From assembly GCF_000230995.2 (NCBI RefSeq), contig NC_019973.1:5098001-5162000 (forward strand): 64,000 bases of DNA, given 5' to 3'. This document shows positions 48,601-58,192 of the stretch, piece after piece. The notes beneath the pieces are model-generated. The model was not told the DNA's origin. It saw only the letters and a list, made by a program, of their open reading frames with translations, and did no database searches. The stretch comes from Mesorhizobium australicum WSM2073. Lineage in GTDB: Bacteria > Pseudomonadota > Alphaproteobacteria > Rhizobiales > Rhizobiaceae. A program made the translations under genes and the position numbers. Position 1 is the first letter of the stretch; every line of letters begins with the position of its first letter.

Positions 48601-49073
48601 TGCGGCTTGGCCTGGATCAGTTCGCCGATACGGCCTTGCCCGACCATCGAGGGCGAGCGCGCGCCGGTCGACTGGTCGGCGAACAGAAGCTGCACGTCCT
48701 TGGCGCGCGCTTCCTTGCCGTTGATGCGGTAGAGCGAGCCGGCCTCGCGCTCGATGCGGCGCGACACCTGCAGTTCGTCGGCATCGTTGAAGGCGGATGG
48801 AGCCGAGCGGTCGCTGTTGTCCAGGAAAAGCGTGACTTCGGCGGTGTTGCGGGCGGGACGGGTGCCCGAGCCGGAAAAGATGACGTCGTCCATGCCGGAC
48901 GCGCGCATGTTCTTGTAGGAGCTTTCGCCCATCACCCAGCGCAGCGCCTCGACAAGGTTCGACTTGCCGCAGCCGTTCGGCCCGACAATGCCGGTCAGGC
49001 CGCGTTCGATGACGAACTCGCCGGGTTCGACGAAGGACTTGAAACCAAGGAGGCGGAGGCGCGAAAACTTCAT
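45615..49073 (-). CDS. smc: Chromosome segregation ATPase SMC
   Basis: A 1152-residue protein of normal SMC length. The N-terminal ATPase half has Walker A GIVGPNGCGKSNLVEALRWV (residues 28-47). Long coiled coils (about 170-500 and 660-980) flank a hinge (about 505-640, including SVERGFETALGAALGEDLDV). The C-terminal half has signature LLSGGEQALTAMSLIFAVFL and Walker B ICVLDEVDAPLDDHN. With kleisin and ScpB it compacts and resolves the chromosome. The start has GAGG seven bases upstream. It lies 123 bases after the DsbA-like gene on the same strand, a common rhizobial pairing. Confidence 0.97.
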   Translation of the reverse strand: MKFSRLRLLGFKSFVEPGEFVIERGLTGIVGPNGCGKSNLVEALRWVMGESSYKNMRASGMDDVIFSGSGTRPARNTAEVTLFLDNSDRSAPSAFNDADELQVSRRIEREAGSLYRINGKEARAKDVQLLFADQSTGARSPSMVGQGRIGELIQAKPQARRALLEEAAGISGLHTRRHEAELRLKAAEQNLERLDDVVGELESQIESLKRQARQASRFKNLSADIRKAEATLLHLRWTLAKTQEGEARSALATATALVGDRAATQMNAAKEQGISAHRLPDLRDAEAAAAAAFQRLSIARSQIEEEAGRIRNRQAELERRLQQLDGDIAREERMVRDNADVLERLRAEEATLNSENAGAAEREATTRAVFEQAASTLAQSEAKLAALTAERAEAAASRHQIERTLRETAERRDRFARQLADVDRELSDILSKVAGLPDPAEKQVLVEQAMALLEESEAAVEQAEQSVIDGRGAESAARPPLQDAKAELARIETEARTLAKILNAASGDLFPSVLEQISVERGFETALGAALGEDLDVPLDRSAPAHWGESEIQPGDAALPEGIKSLASVVRAPAQLARRLAQIGIVEAADGRRLQGLLAPGQRLVSRQGALWRWDGLTASADAPTAAAQRLAQKNRLAELDAEAVQATLVLRQAEEALAQAEQALRQASEAERNTRQAGREAQHRLDAARNALAEAEKAGGELSSRRAALDEARARIVDSHEETLAAFVEAEMLLQDAPDLGDLQLQLEQSSANVSRDRAALADARAVHEGLRREAEARTRRLDAIGAERSNWLERAENASTQIASLAERKAEAEAERERLADAPDEIDAKRRALLSQLTEAETLRKAAADRLQEAENRQAELDKAATSAIQSLAEARETRARAEERLTAADERRLEVEARIQETLNTPPHLVIRHTGLEADDPMPEMPEIERQLDRLKVERERLGAVNLRAEEEQRELSERLEAIVSEREDIIEAIRKLRQAIQSLNREGRERLLAAFDVVNSHFQRLFSHLFGGGTAELQLIESEDPLEAGLEILARPPGKKPQTMTLLSGGEQALTAMSLIFAVFLTNPAPICVLDEVDAPLDDHNVERFCNLMDEMAKTTETRFVIITHNPITMARMDRLFGVTMAEQGVSQLVSVDLQAAEAMREAS

Positions 49074-49196
49074 TCGCGCGCCTCATACACCGGTTCGGCA
49101 AGAGTGTACTGAGGTTTTGCGATAGGGCGCAGAGCGCGCGAACGGATAGAGAGGCAAGCAGCGCCGGAGCGCTGCCGCTTCAGCACTGAGCCGATG

Positions 49197-49940
49197 TCAG
49201 AGCAGAGGGTCGATGATGGCCGACATTTCCTCAATCGACATCGCCCCTTTGTAGGTCTTACCGTTGATGAAGAAGGTCGGCGTCGAGTCGACCTTGAATT
49301 CATTGGCGCCGCGCTTCTGAACCGATCTCACATCGTCCAGAAGTTTCTGGTCGGTCAAGCAGGCCTCGAAGGACTCCTGTGTAAAACCGGCAAGCTTGGA
49401 AATTTGCAGCAGCGCTTCCTTGGTGTTCGACACGCCGACCCAGTTCGCCTGCTGCCTGAACAGCACGTCGACCATCGGGAAATAGTTATCCTTGGCGCAA
49501 CGCGCCAGCATGAAACCGGCTTCGGCGCTCGGATCGAATGGGAATTCGCGCAGGATGTAGCGCGCCTTGCCGGTATCGATGTACTTGGCCTTCAAATCCG
49601 GAAAGGTGGTCTCGGCGAAATGCGCGCAGTGCGGGCAGGTCATCGAGGCGTATTCGACGATGGTGACCTTGGCGTCATCCTTGCCGAGCTGCTTGTCGGG
49701 CAGCGCGCCCGGCTTCATCAGTTCGGTCATGTCGACGGTGCCCTGCGCTTCCGGTACCTGGACCGCGGCGGGCGTGGCCGGCTTTGCGGGCGTTGCCGGA
49801 TTCGCGGGCTTGACATCCGCGGCCTTCGCCTCTTCGCCGGAATCACTGCAGGCGGCGAGCAGGGCCACCGCCGGGATGGCGGCCAGCGATGTCAGGACGT
49901 TTCTGCGAGAGAAGCTTTGGCCAAACGGGGGACGGCTCAT
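49197..49940 (-). CDS. DsbA-like thiol:disulfide oxidoreductase lipoprotein
   Basis: About 247 residues from the ATG at 49940 (AGGTG six bases upstream). The signal has a twin-arginine pair (SRRNVLTSLAAIPAVALLAA) followed by a Cys (LLAACSD), so it may be a Tat-exported lipoprotein. An Ala/Pro/Lys linker leads to a thioredoxin fold with active site CPHC (YASMTCPHCAHFAETTFPDL), a helical insertion and the cis-Pro region KVDSTPTFFINGKTYKGAMS. It should form disulfides in periplasmic proteins, perhaps including the Cys-containing proteins of this window. It is next to smc. Confidence 0.92.
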   Translation of the reverse strand: MSRPPFGQSFSRRNVLTSLAAIPAVALLAACSDSGEEAKAADVKPANPATPAKPATPAAVQVPEAQGTVDMTELMKPGALPDKQLGKDDAKVTIVEYASMTCPHCAHFAETTFPDLKAKYIDTGKARYILREFPFDPSAEAGFMLARCAKDNYFPMVDVLFRQQANWVGVSNTKEALLQISKLAGFTQESFEACLTDQKLLDDVRSVQKRGANEFKVDSTPTFFINGKTYKGAMSIEEMSAIIDPLL

Positions 49941-50208
49941 ACGAATCACCTGATAAGGGTTGGATTTTGCAATGCAAAGGCACGAAAAGGCGAGAGTTGG
50001 CGCGAATTAAGGCATCCCTGTCCCCAATCCAATCGTGAAACCTGACAAGGGCGATCACGAATGCGCGAGATTAACGACAAACCTATGACCGTTTCCAATC
50101 AGAACCAAGGGGATCGTCTCCGTTTGGGCCGACCGGGGCAACTGTAACCGTTCCACTTCGCCCTTGGCCAGACGGCCTCGGGATAGTCCCTGGGGTCATT
50201 GCAGCCGT

Positions 50209-50709
50209 CTAGGCTTTCCTTGCGCCCAGAATGGTCGCCCCCAGCCGTTCCAGCGAGGCGCGCAGCCCGTCATCCTCTATAAGCCCGACAGTATCGGACA
50301 ATTTCGCCTTTTCGGCCGCGCTCAACGCCCTGAGGGTGGGTTTGGGCCGGGCTCTTCCCGAGCTTATCGGCTTCTGCACGATCCTGATGCGGCCTATCGC
50401 CCTGAAACCCAGGAAGGCGTTCACCCGGTTGATGATCTCGCTGGTCTCGTGCTGCAGATGAAGCGCGGCCATGCCCTCGCAGGCGATGACCAATACGGCC
50501 GGCTCGAACGGATCATCCTCGTGCAGGCGGCGCGGCCACTGGATCTTTTCGGGCCGCGAGTGGATGGCCAGGCGCGGTCCGGCAATCTCTTCCCACGACT
50601 GGACCAGACCGATCGAGATGCCTGCCCGCTTGCGCAGCACCGGGTCGAGGATGTCGGTGGCGAGATCGCTCACCGGAACGGGATTGCCGAAGCGCCTTTT
50701 CCCTGCCAT
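50209..50709 (-). CDS. DUF721 (DciA-like) protein
   Basis: A 166-residue protein from the ATG at 50709 (TGGAGAA upstream); the frame opens at 50898 inside mutY. The DUF721 core is visible: VLRKRAGISIGLVQSWEEIA, GPRLAIHSRPEKI and VLVIACEGMAALHLQHETSE, then INRVNAFLGFRAIGRIRIVQ. The family includes DciA, a loader of the replicative helicase, and the conserved Trp in the SWEEIAG stretch is present. The Lys/Arg-rich C-terminal tail may bind DNA. It is divergent from mutY, a usual rhizobial arrangement. Confidence 0.85.
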   Translation of the reverse strand: MAGKRRFGNPVPVSDLATDILDPVLRKRAGISIGLVQSWEEIAGPRLAIHSRPEKIQWPRRLHEDDPFEPAVLVIACEGMAALHLQHETSEIINRVNAFLGFRAIGRIRIVQKPISSGRARPKPTLRALSAAEKAKLSDTVGLIEDDGLRASLERLGATILGARKA

Positions 50710-50762
50710 GTGCGTTCTCCAGCCACGACCCAGCAGATACCGGCCAGGCCAACGCAAGATCA

Positions 50763-51902
50763 ATGGCACCTGCAGACCAGACCCGCAAGGCCCAGACCAG
50801 CAAGGCCATCTCGGACGATACGGCGTCGCGCCTGCTCGCCTGGTATGACGCGCATCATCGCGAATTGCCGTGGCGCGTGACGCCGCGCGAGCATGCACGC
50901 GGTGTGCGGCCCGATCCCTACCGTATCTGGCTGTCGGAGGTGATGCTGCAGCAGACCACCGTCGAAGCGGTGAAATCGTATTTCCTCGCCTTTGTCGAGA
51001 AATGGCCCGATGTCGAAGCGCTGGCCGCGGCGCCGACGGAGGATGTGATGAAAGCCTGGGCGGGGCTCGGCTACTACTCCCGCGCCCGCAACCTCAAGGC
51101 CTGCGCCGATCTGGTGGCGGCACGCGGCGGGCGGTTTCCGGACACCGAGATCGGACTTCGAGAATTGCCGGGGATCGGCGCCTATACATCGGCGGCAATA
51201 ACGGCCATCGCCTTCGACCGCCACGCCGCCGTCGTCGACGGCAATGTCGAACGCGTCATCTCACGGCTGTTTTCGATCACGACGCCGCTCAGCGAAGCCA
51301 AGGCCGAGATACGGGTCCATGTCGAGCGCATGATGCCGGCGACAAGGCCCGGCGACTTTGCCCAGGCGATGATGGATCTCGGCGCCACGATATGCACTCC
51401 GCGCCGGCCGCGCTGCATGCTGTGCCCGCTGCGCGAGGACTGCAGCGCCGTTGTTTCAGGAGATCCCGAAAATTTCCCGGTGCGGCTGCCGAAGGCCGAC
51501 AAGCCGCTGCGGCGGGGGGCTGCTTTCGTTGCCATGCGCGACGACGGTGCCATTCTTTTGCGCAAGCGGCCTGAGAAAGGGCTGCTCGGCGGCATGACGG
51601 AAGTGCCGACCACCGCCTGGACGGCGCGGGTGGACGGAGCCACCACAGAGGCGGCAGCGCCCTTTACCGGCGACTGGCGGCGCGCCGGGACAATCGCGCA
51701 TGTGTTCACCCATTTCGCGCTCGAACTCGAAGTCTTTTGCGCCCACATCAAAGGTGATGCCCTGGCAGGGTATTTCTGGTCGCCCGCCCATGAGATTTCA
51801 GGCCAGGCGCTGCCCACCGTCATGAAAAAGGCAATCGAGGCTGCGATACCCGGCGCGACGAAAAAACCGTCGCCATTGAGTGCAAAGAGGCCCCATGACT
51901 GA
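50763..51902 (+). CDS. mutY: A/G-specific adenine glycosylase
   Basis: A 379-residue base-excision repair enzyme that removes adenine opposite 8-oxoguanine. The N-terminal domain has the catalytic Glu in IWLSEVMLQQTTVEAVKSYF, the helix-hairpin-helix LPGIGAYTSAAITAIAFDRH and the catalytic Asp in AVVDGNVERVISRLF. The iron-sulfur cluster ligands are in CTPRRPRCMLCPLREDC. The C-terminal NUDIX-like domain starts near GAAFVAMRDDGAILLRKRPE. Its end overlaps the start of the HAD gene by eight bases, so the two are cotranscribed. Confidence 0.96.
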   Translation: MAPADQTRKAQTSKAISDDTASRLLAWYDAHHRELPWRVTPREHARGVRPDPYRIWLSEVMLQQTTVEAVKSYFLAFVEKWPDVEALAAAPTEDVMKAWAGLGYYSRARNLKACADLVAARGGRFPDTEIGLRELPGIGAYTSAAITAIAFDRHAAVVDGNVERVISRLFSITTPLSEAKAEIRVHVERMMPATRPGDFAQAMMDLGATICTPRRPRCMLCPLREDCSAVVSGDPENFPVRLPKADKPLRRGAAFVAMRDDGAILLRKRPEKGLLGGMTEVPTTAWTARVDGATTEAAAPFTGDWRRAGTIAHVFTHFALELEVFCAHIKGDALAGYFWSPAHEISGQALPTVMKKAIEAAIPGATKKPSPLSAKRPHD

Positions 51903-52506
51903 AATCCGCCACATCGTTTTCGACATCGGCAAGGTGCTGATCCATTACGATCCGAACATTCCCTTCAGCCGCCTCATTCCCGACGACGAAGAGAGAAAGT
52001 GGTTCTTCGACAATATCTGCACGCATGACTGGAACATAGAGCAGGATCGCGGCCGGACGTGGGAAGAGGCCGAAGCGCTGCTGATCGCGGAGCACCCCGA
52101 GCACGCCGAAAACATCCGCAATTTCCGTCGCCACTGGCACGAGATGGTGCCGCATGCCTATGACGACAGTGTCACCATCATGCTCGGCCTGATCGACAGC
52201 GGCCACGATGTGACGATGCTGACCAACTTTGCTTCCGACACGCTGGCCGAAGCGCGCGAACGCTTCGATTTCCTCGATCGTCCGCGCGGCGTCACCATCT
52301 CAGGCGAGATCGGCAAGATCAAACCGGATCGTGGCATCTACGACCATCACGTGGCCGCGTTCGACCTCGAGCCGTCGGCGACGCTGTTCATCGATGACAG
52401 CCAGAAAAATGTCGACGGCGCCAAGGCCGCCGGCTGGCAAGCGGTGCTGTTCACCGATGCCAGCACGCTTAAAGCAGACCTTGAGCGATTGGGGATCAGA
52501 GTGTGA
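51895..52506 (+). CDS. HAD-superfamily hydrolase
   Basis: About 203 residues from the ATG at 51895, after AAGAGGCCCC. HAD motif I is IVFDIGKVLIHYDP, where the second Asp of the phosphatase DxD is a Gly, as in haloacid-dehalogenase and YihX-like branches. The cap includes NIEQDRGRTWEEAEALLIAE. Motif II is MLTNFAS, motif III the Lys in GKIKPDRGIYDHHV, and motif IV is TLFIDDSQKNVDGAKAAGW. It probably acts on a small phosphorylated or halogenated compound; the substrate is unknown. It overlaps mutY and converges with ccrM. Confidence 0.87.
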   Translation: MTEIRHIVFDIGKVLIHYDPNIPFSRLIPDDEERKWFFDNICTHDWNIEQDRGRTWEEAEALLIAEHPEHAENIRNFRRHWHEMVPHAYDDSVTIMLGLIDSGHDVTMLTNFASDTLAEARERFDFLDRPRGVTISGEIGKIKPDRGIYDHHVAAFDLEPSATLFIDDSQKNVDGAKAAGWQAVLFTDASTLKADLERLGIRV

Positions 52507-52570
52507 TCTCCATCGCTTGCGGCGATCCGGTGAGACTTTGAATCACCAAATATGAGGCAGGCTGCAGGAC

Positions 52571-53731
<1,161 letters not shown>

Positions 53732-53743
53732 TTACTGCCCGTT

Positions 53744-53751
53744 ATGGTTAC
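53744..53751 (-). promoter_or_regulatory. Possible CtrA half-site upstream of ccrM
   Basis: GTAACCAT on the minus strand differs at one base from the TTAACCAT half-site of the CtrA cell-cycle regulator, which controls ccrM in related bacteria. It lies 40 bases before the ccrM ATG. A single imperfect eight-base match is weak evidence. Confidence 0.25.
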
Positions 53752-53882
53752 CGATCAGCGTAAATATTCGGTGAAGCTTTATCGATGCCGTGGAGGAGTT
53801 TGCGAAGCCGTGTCCATTGGTGTATGCCGCGCCGCTTGAGCCCTGAGCGGCCATTCCTCCACCCTCCATCGTCCGGATCACC

Positions 53883-54572
53883 ATGCCCCAGCCAGATCTT
53901 GTCATCTTCGATTGCGACGGCGTGCTCGTCGATTCCGAAATCATCGCCGCGCGGGTCGAAGCTGAACTGATAACCCTGGCCGGATACGAAATCTCGGCGG
54001 AGGAGATTGCCGAGACCTATGCCGGCCTGACCTTCAAGGACATACTGATACGAATCGAGGAGAAGTCCAAAATCCCGTTCCAGGTGTCGCTGATCGATCG
54101 CGCCGAGGAACTGGTCGACCGCAAACTGCGCAGCGACGTGCGCGCCATCGAAGGCGTGCGCGAAGCGGTCGCCTCGGTCACGTCGCAACGCTGCATCTGC
54201 TCCAACTCACGTTCGGAGCGGATCGAGTTCATGCTGGAGAAGGTGCATCTGTTGCCGTTCTTCGCCGGGCGCATCTTCTCGGCGATGGAAACGCCGACCG
54301 GAAAGACCAAGCCGGCTCCAGACGTGTTCCTGCATGCCGCCGAAAAGCTCGGCGTCAACCCGGCGAACACCTTCGTCATCGAGGATTCCGTGCACGGCGT
54401 CACCGGCGCCAAGGCCGCCGGCATGCGCGTGATCGGCTTTACGGGCGCCAGCCACAGCTATCCCGGCCATGCCGACGCCTTGACAGAGGCCGGTGCCGAG
54501 ACGGTGATCCGCCGCTGGGCGGAACTGAAGAGTGTCATTGCCGCTCTGTCGGAGTGGTCGGCGGATGCCTGA
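53883..54572 (+). CDS. HAD-family phosphatase, beta-phosphoglucomutase-like
   Basis: A 229-residue protein. Motif I DLVIFDCDGVLVDSEIIAAR holds both catalytic Asp residues. The helical cap spans about residues 20-85. Motif II is in RCICSNSRSERIEFMLEK, the Lys in TGKTKPAPDVFLHAAEKLGV and motif IV in TFVIEDSVHGVTGAKAAGMR. The sequence type is the Gph/PGMB group acting on sugar or small-metabolite phosphates. It is divergent from ccrM with no operon partner and converges with the lipoprotein gene. Confidence 0.9.
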   Translation: MPQPDLVIFDCDGVLVDSEIIAARVEAELITLAGYEISAEEIAETYAGLTFKDILIRIEEKSKIPFQVSLIDRAEELVDRKLRSDVRAIEGVREAVASVTSQRCICSNSRSERIEFMLEKVHLLPFFAGRIFSAMETPTGKTKPAPDVFLHAAEKLGVNPANTFVIEDSVHGVTGAKAAGMRVIGFTGASHSYPGHADALTEAGAETVIRRWAELKSVIAALSEWSADA

Positions 54573-54614
54573 GATGCGTGCGTCCGGCTGGAGGCACGCC
54601 AGGCCGACAGCCGC

Positions 54615-55346
54615 CTAGTTCGTCGCGGCCGTCTTCTTCCTGTGGGTCTTCTTCCTCGGCTTGTCGGTCGTCGCCTTCGGCGCGGTTTCGTCGTAACCGG
54701 CATAGGCTTGATAGTCCTGCGCCGTCGGCGCCGGTACGACGACATTGGAATCGGTGAAGACAAACTGGGTGGCGACCGAGGGATCGGTCACCTGAACCTG
54801 ATAGTGATGTATCTGCGAATAAAGCACGTCGGTGCCGTGCATGACCGCGGTGCGGATCGGCATGGTGATGGTGCCTGGCGTGAATTTCGGCCCTGGCACG
54901 ATCTTGCCGGCAACCGCGATCTTCATCGTCAGTTGTCCGTCGGCACGGCTGCAATCGCGGGTCACGTCGCTGATCGACGCCTGATAAATGATCCTCGCCG
55001 AATCGTCGGGCGGCGTAGCAGCAGCGGCGTCAGCGGCGGCCTGGGCCGCGGCATCCGCAGCGGCATCGCCGGTCTTCTTGAGCTTCGGCTTGGGCTTCTG
55101 CACCTCGTTGACATAGGTATTGAAGAAGGCCGTGCCGTCGCGCACCGTCACCCTTGGGCAATAGGCGTTCAGCTGGCTGGCCAGCACCTTGGGGTCCTGC
55201 GGCGGGGGTGGCGCCGTCGGATCCTTCTTGCCGAAACCGAGGTTCAGGATGCCATTGTCGCCTGATTGGCAGCCCGCGGCGGCAAGCATAAAGCCCGTGA
55301 GCGCAAGACCCGCCAAAAAGCGACCACTTGATATACGAAACGCCAT
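54615..55346 (-). CDS. Unrecognised lipoprotein
   Basis: A 243-residue protein from the ATG at 55346; the longer frame to 56099 overlaps thrC. The signal has a lipobox (LTGFMLAAAGCQSGDNG). A Pro-rich linker (DPTAPPPPQDPKVLASQLNA), an Ala-rich low-complexity part (GDAAADAAAQAAADAAAATP) and a beta-rich region (TMKIAVAGKIVPGPKFTPGT, TMPIRTAVMHGTDVLYSQIH) follow. The C-terminal tail is Lys/Arg/Thr-rich. I do not recognise the family; rhizobial homologues are likely. It is divergent from thrC and may sit in the outer membrane. Confidence 0.75.
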   Translation of the reverse strand: MAFRISSGRFLAGLALTGFMLAAAGCQSGDNGILNLGFGKKDPTAPPPPQDPKVLASQLNAYCPRVTVRDGTAFFNTYVNEVQKPKPKLKKTGDAAADAAAQAAADAAAATPPDDSARIIYQASISDVTRDCSRADGQLTMKIAVAGKIVPGPKFTPGTITMPIRTAVMHGTDVLYSQIHHYQVQVTDPSVATQFVFTDSNVVVPAPTAQDYQAYAGYDETAPKATTDKPRKKTHRKKTAATN

Positions 55347-55475
55347 GAAACTGCACTTCCCTCTCGCAAAGCTGGTGACGTATATCAACCGCGCGGCAAA
55401 AATGCGACTAGAGCCGGTGCAGAAATTAACCACCTTGTGGTGAACGGAAAAACAGGCGGCAAACGGATCTGTGAC

Positions 55476-56873
55476 ATGCATTATGTGAGCACCCGCGGTG
55501 AAGCGCCCGCGCTTGGATTTTCCGACGCCATCCTGGCGGGCCTGGCGCGCGATGGCGGCCTCTACGTGCCGCGCGAATGGCCGCATTTCTCGCCATCCGA
55601 GATCCGAGCCATGCGCGGCCTCGCCTATCCCGACCTGGCCATACGCGTGCTGATGCCGTTCCTGGGCGGCGAGATCGCCGCGCCGGTCTTCGAGCGCCTG
55701 GTCCGCGAAGCCTATGCCACCTTCCGCCATGAGGCCGTCTGCCCGCTGGTGCAGACCGGCGCCAACACTTTTGTCCTCGAACTCTTTCATGGGCCGACAC
55801 TGGCGTTCAAGGACGTGGCGATGCAGTTGCTTGCCCGGCTGATGGACCATGTGCTTGCCGAACGCGACCAGCACGCCACCATCGTCGGCGCCACGTCGGG
55901 CGATACCGGTGGCGCGGCCATAGACGCCTTTGCCGGGCGCAGCCGCACCGACATCTTCATCCTTTTTCCGCATGGTCGCGTCTCGCCGGTGCAGCAGCGG
56001 CAGATGACGACGTCGAAGGCTGAAAATGTCCATGCGCTGGCGATCGAGGGCAATTTCGACGACTGTCAGGGCCTGCTGAAGGACATGTTCAACGATCACG
56101 GCTTCCGCGACCAGGTGTCGCTGTCGGGGGTCAATTCGATCAACTGGGCACGCATCATGGCCCAGATCGTCTATTATTTCTCCTCGGCATTGTCGCTCGG
56201 CGCGCCGGACAGGCCGGTCTCGTTCACCGTGCCGACCGGGAATTTCGGCGATATCTTCGCCGGCTACGCCGCCAAGAAGATGGGCCTGCCGATCGACCGG
56301 CTGGTCATCGCCACCAACGACAACGACATATTGGCACGCACCTTCGCGACCGGCGAATACCGGACCAAAGGGGTCTTTGCGACCACCTCGCCGTCGATGG
56401 ACATCCAGGTTTCGTCGAACTTCGAACGTCTGCTTTTCGAGGCGTCAAACCGCGACGCCGCAACGGTGCGGCGCTACATGGCCGGCCTCAAACAATCGAG
56501 CGCCTTCACCATCGAAGCCGCGGAAATCGCCGGTATGCGAACCGAATTCGACGCCGGCCGCGCAGATATGGACGAGGTTGCCGCCACCATCCGCTCGACG
56601 CTGGCAAACAGCAACTATCTGCTCGATCCACATACGGCGGCAGCCATGCATGTGGCGGCGGCCAGGGCTGCGGGCGCCGTGCCGATGGTGGTGCTCGGCA
56701 CCGCCCATCCGGCGAAATTCCCGGCCGCCGTCGAAGCCGCCAGCGGTGTCTCGCCCGCCCTGCCCGCATGGCTAGGGGGATTGATGACATTCGAGGAAAA
56801 ATACACGGTACTTCCATCCGACCTCAAAATGGTGGAAGATTACGTCAGTCGCCGCGCGCGGGCGGCGCGTTAG
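55476..56873 (+). CDS. thrC: Threonine synthase
   Basis: About 465 residues from the ATG at 55476, which starts MHYVSTRGEAPALGFSDAIL, the usual ThrC N-terminus. It makes threonine from O-phosphohomoserine with pyridoxal phosphate. The PLP Lys is in HGPTLAFKDVAMQLLARLMD, followed by TIVGATSGDTGGAAIDAFAG, VSLSGVNSINWARIMAQIVY and VPTGNFGDIFAGYAAKKMGL. The C-terminal part includes LDPHTAAAMHVAA. It is followed after 14 bases by the M16 peptidase gene, an order common in Rhizobiales. Confidence 0.96.
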   Translation: MHYVSTRGEAPALGFSDAILAGLARDGGLYVPREWPHFSPSEIRAMRGLAYPDLAIRVLMPFLGGEIAAPVFERLVREAYATFRHEAVCPLVQTGANTFVLELFHGPTLAFKDVAMQLLARLMDHVLAERDQHATIVGATSGDTGGAAIDAFAGRSRTDIFILFPHGRVSPVQQRQMTTSKAENVHALAIEGNFDDCQGLLKDMFNDHGFRDQVSLSGVNSINWARIMAQIVYYFSSALSLGAPDRPVSFTVPTGNFGDIFAGYAAKKMGLPIDRLVIATNDNDILARTFATGEYRTKGVFATTSPSMDIQVSSNFERLLFEASNRDAATVRRYMAGLKQSSAFTIEAAEIAGMRTEFDAGRADMDEVAATIRSTLANSNYLLDPHTAAAMHVAAARAAGAVPMVVLGTAHPAKFPAAVEAASGVSPALPAWLGGLMTFEEKYTVLPSDLKMVEDYVSRRARAAR

Positions 56874-56887
56874 GGAGTACGAGCCAT

Positions 56888-58180
56888 ATGGGTGTTGAGG
56901 TAAGCCGTCTGTCGAACGGCCTGACAGTCGCCACCGAAACCCTTCCAAGTATCGAATCGGTTGCCTTGGGTGCCTGGGTCAAGTCGGGTGCCCGCAATGA
57001 ACGCGAAGACGAGCACGGCATGGCCCATCTGCTCGAGCACATGGCGTTCAAGGGGACGAAGCGGCGAAGCGCCTTCGAGATCGCCTCGGAAATCGAGGAC
57101 GTCGGCGGCGAGATCAATGCGGCCACCAGCGTCGAGACCACATCCTACTACGCCAGGGTGCTCTCCGACGATGTGCCGCTGGCCGTCGATATCCTGTCCG
57201 ACATCCTGCAGGAGTCCGAATTCGACCCGCAGGAACTTGAGCGCGAGCAGCACGTCATCCTGCAGGAGATCGGCGCCGCGCACGACACGCCCGACGACAT
57301 CGTCTTCGACCGTTTCACCGAGACGGCCTTTCGCCACCAGACCATCGGCCGCTCGATCCTGGGTACGCCCGAAACGGTAAAATCCTTCACCTCCAAGCAG
57401 TTGCACGATTTCATAGAACGCCAGTATGGCGCCGAGCGCATGGTGATCGTGGCCGCAGGCGACATCAAGCACGACAAGTTCGTGCGCGAGGTCGAAAACC
57501 GGCTCGGCGGTTTCCGCAGCAAGGCCGACAGCACCATCCCGCAATACGCGCAATATGTCGGCGGCGACTTCCGCGAGGACCGCGACCTGATGGACGCGCA
57601 GATCGTGCTGGGCTTCGAGGGCCGCGCCTACCATGTGCGGGATTTCTACGCCTCGCAGGTGCTGTCGATGATCCTCGGCGGCGGCATGTCATCGCGCCTG
57701 TTCCAGGAGGTCCGCGAAAAACGCGGCCTCTGTTACTCGGTCTACGCCTTCCACTGGGGCTTTTCCGATACGGGCATATTCGGCGTTCACGCCGCGACGG
57801 GCCAAAGCGACATCGCCAAGCTGGTGCCTGTCATCATCGACGAGTTGCAGAAGGCCGGCGAGAGCATCCTGCAGGAAGAGCTCGACCGTGCGCGCGCCCA
57901 ATATCGGGCCGGCCTGATCATGTCGGCCGAAAGCCCGGCCAGCCGCGCCTCGCAGATCGCGCGGCAACTACTCCTTTTCGGCAGGCCGATCGCGAAGGAA
58001 GAGCTGATGGAGCGCCTGGCGGCGCTGACGATCGAGCGCCTTACCGACCTGTCGTCGCGGATGTTCTCGACCAAGCCGACGCTTACCGCTGTCGGGCCCG
58101 TGGGTACGCTGGCACCATACGAGGCGGTCCTCGATTCGCTTCCGGGCACGCAGACCACGGCCCGCAGGCTCGCCGTCTAA
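56888..58180 (+). CDS. M16-family zinc peptidase (processing-peptidase-like)
   Basis: About 430 residues from the ATG at 56888; the frame is open to 56768 within thrC. The zinc motif HxxEH is in EHGMAHLLEHMAFKGTKRRS, with the downstream Glu ligand in ELEREQHVILQEIGAAHDTP. The second, non-catalytic half has SMILGGGMSSRLFQEVREKR, GLCYSVYAFHWGF and GESILQEELDRARAQYRAGL. It resembles the beta subunit of mitochondrial processing peptidase and bacterial PqqL/YmxG-type enzymes. It probably degrades peptides in the cytoplasm or periplasm; no signal peptide is seen. Confidence 0.92.
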   Translation: MGVEVSRLSNGLTVATETLPSIESVALGAWVKSGARNEREDEHGMAHLLEHMAFKGTKRRSAFEIASEIEDVGGEINAATSVETTSYYARVLSDDVPLAVDILSDILQESEFDPQELEREQHVILQEIGAAHDTPDDIVFDRFTETAFRHQTIGRSILGTPETVKSFTSKQLHDFIERQYGAERMVIVAAGDIKHDKFVREVENRLGGFRSKADSTIPQYAQYVGGDFREDRDLMDAQIVLGFEGRAYHVRDFYASQVLSMILGGGMSSRLFQEVREKRGLCYSVYAFHWGFSDTGIFGVHAATGQSDIAKLVPVIIDELQKAGESILQEELDRARAQYRAGLIMSAESPASRASQIARQLLLFGRPIAKEELMERLAALTIERLTDLSSRMFSTKPTLTAVGPVGTLAPYEAVLDSLPGTQTTARRLAV

Positions 58181-58192
58181 GTCCCAAGCGCC

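Noticed and set aside
46066..49112. Long plus-strand frames opposite smc (521 and 587 codons)
   Set aside because: They are antisense shadows of a high-G+C coiled-coil gene; the products are Ser/Arg-rich or Leu/Gly/Arg-rich and unlike any family.
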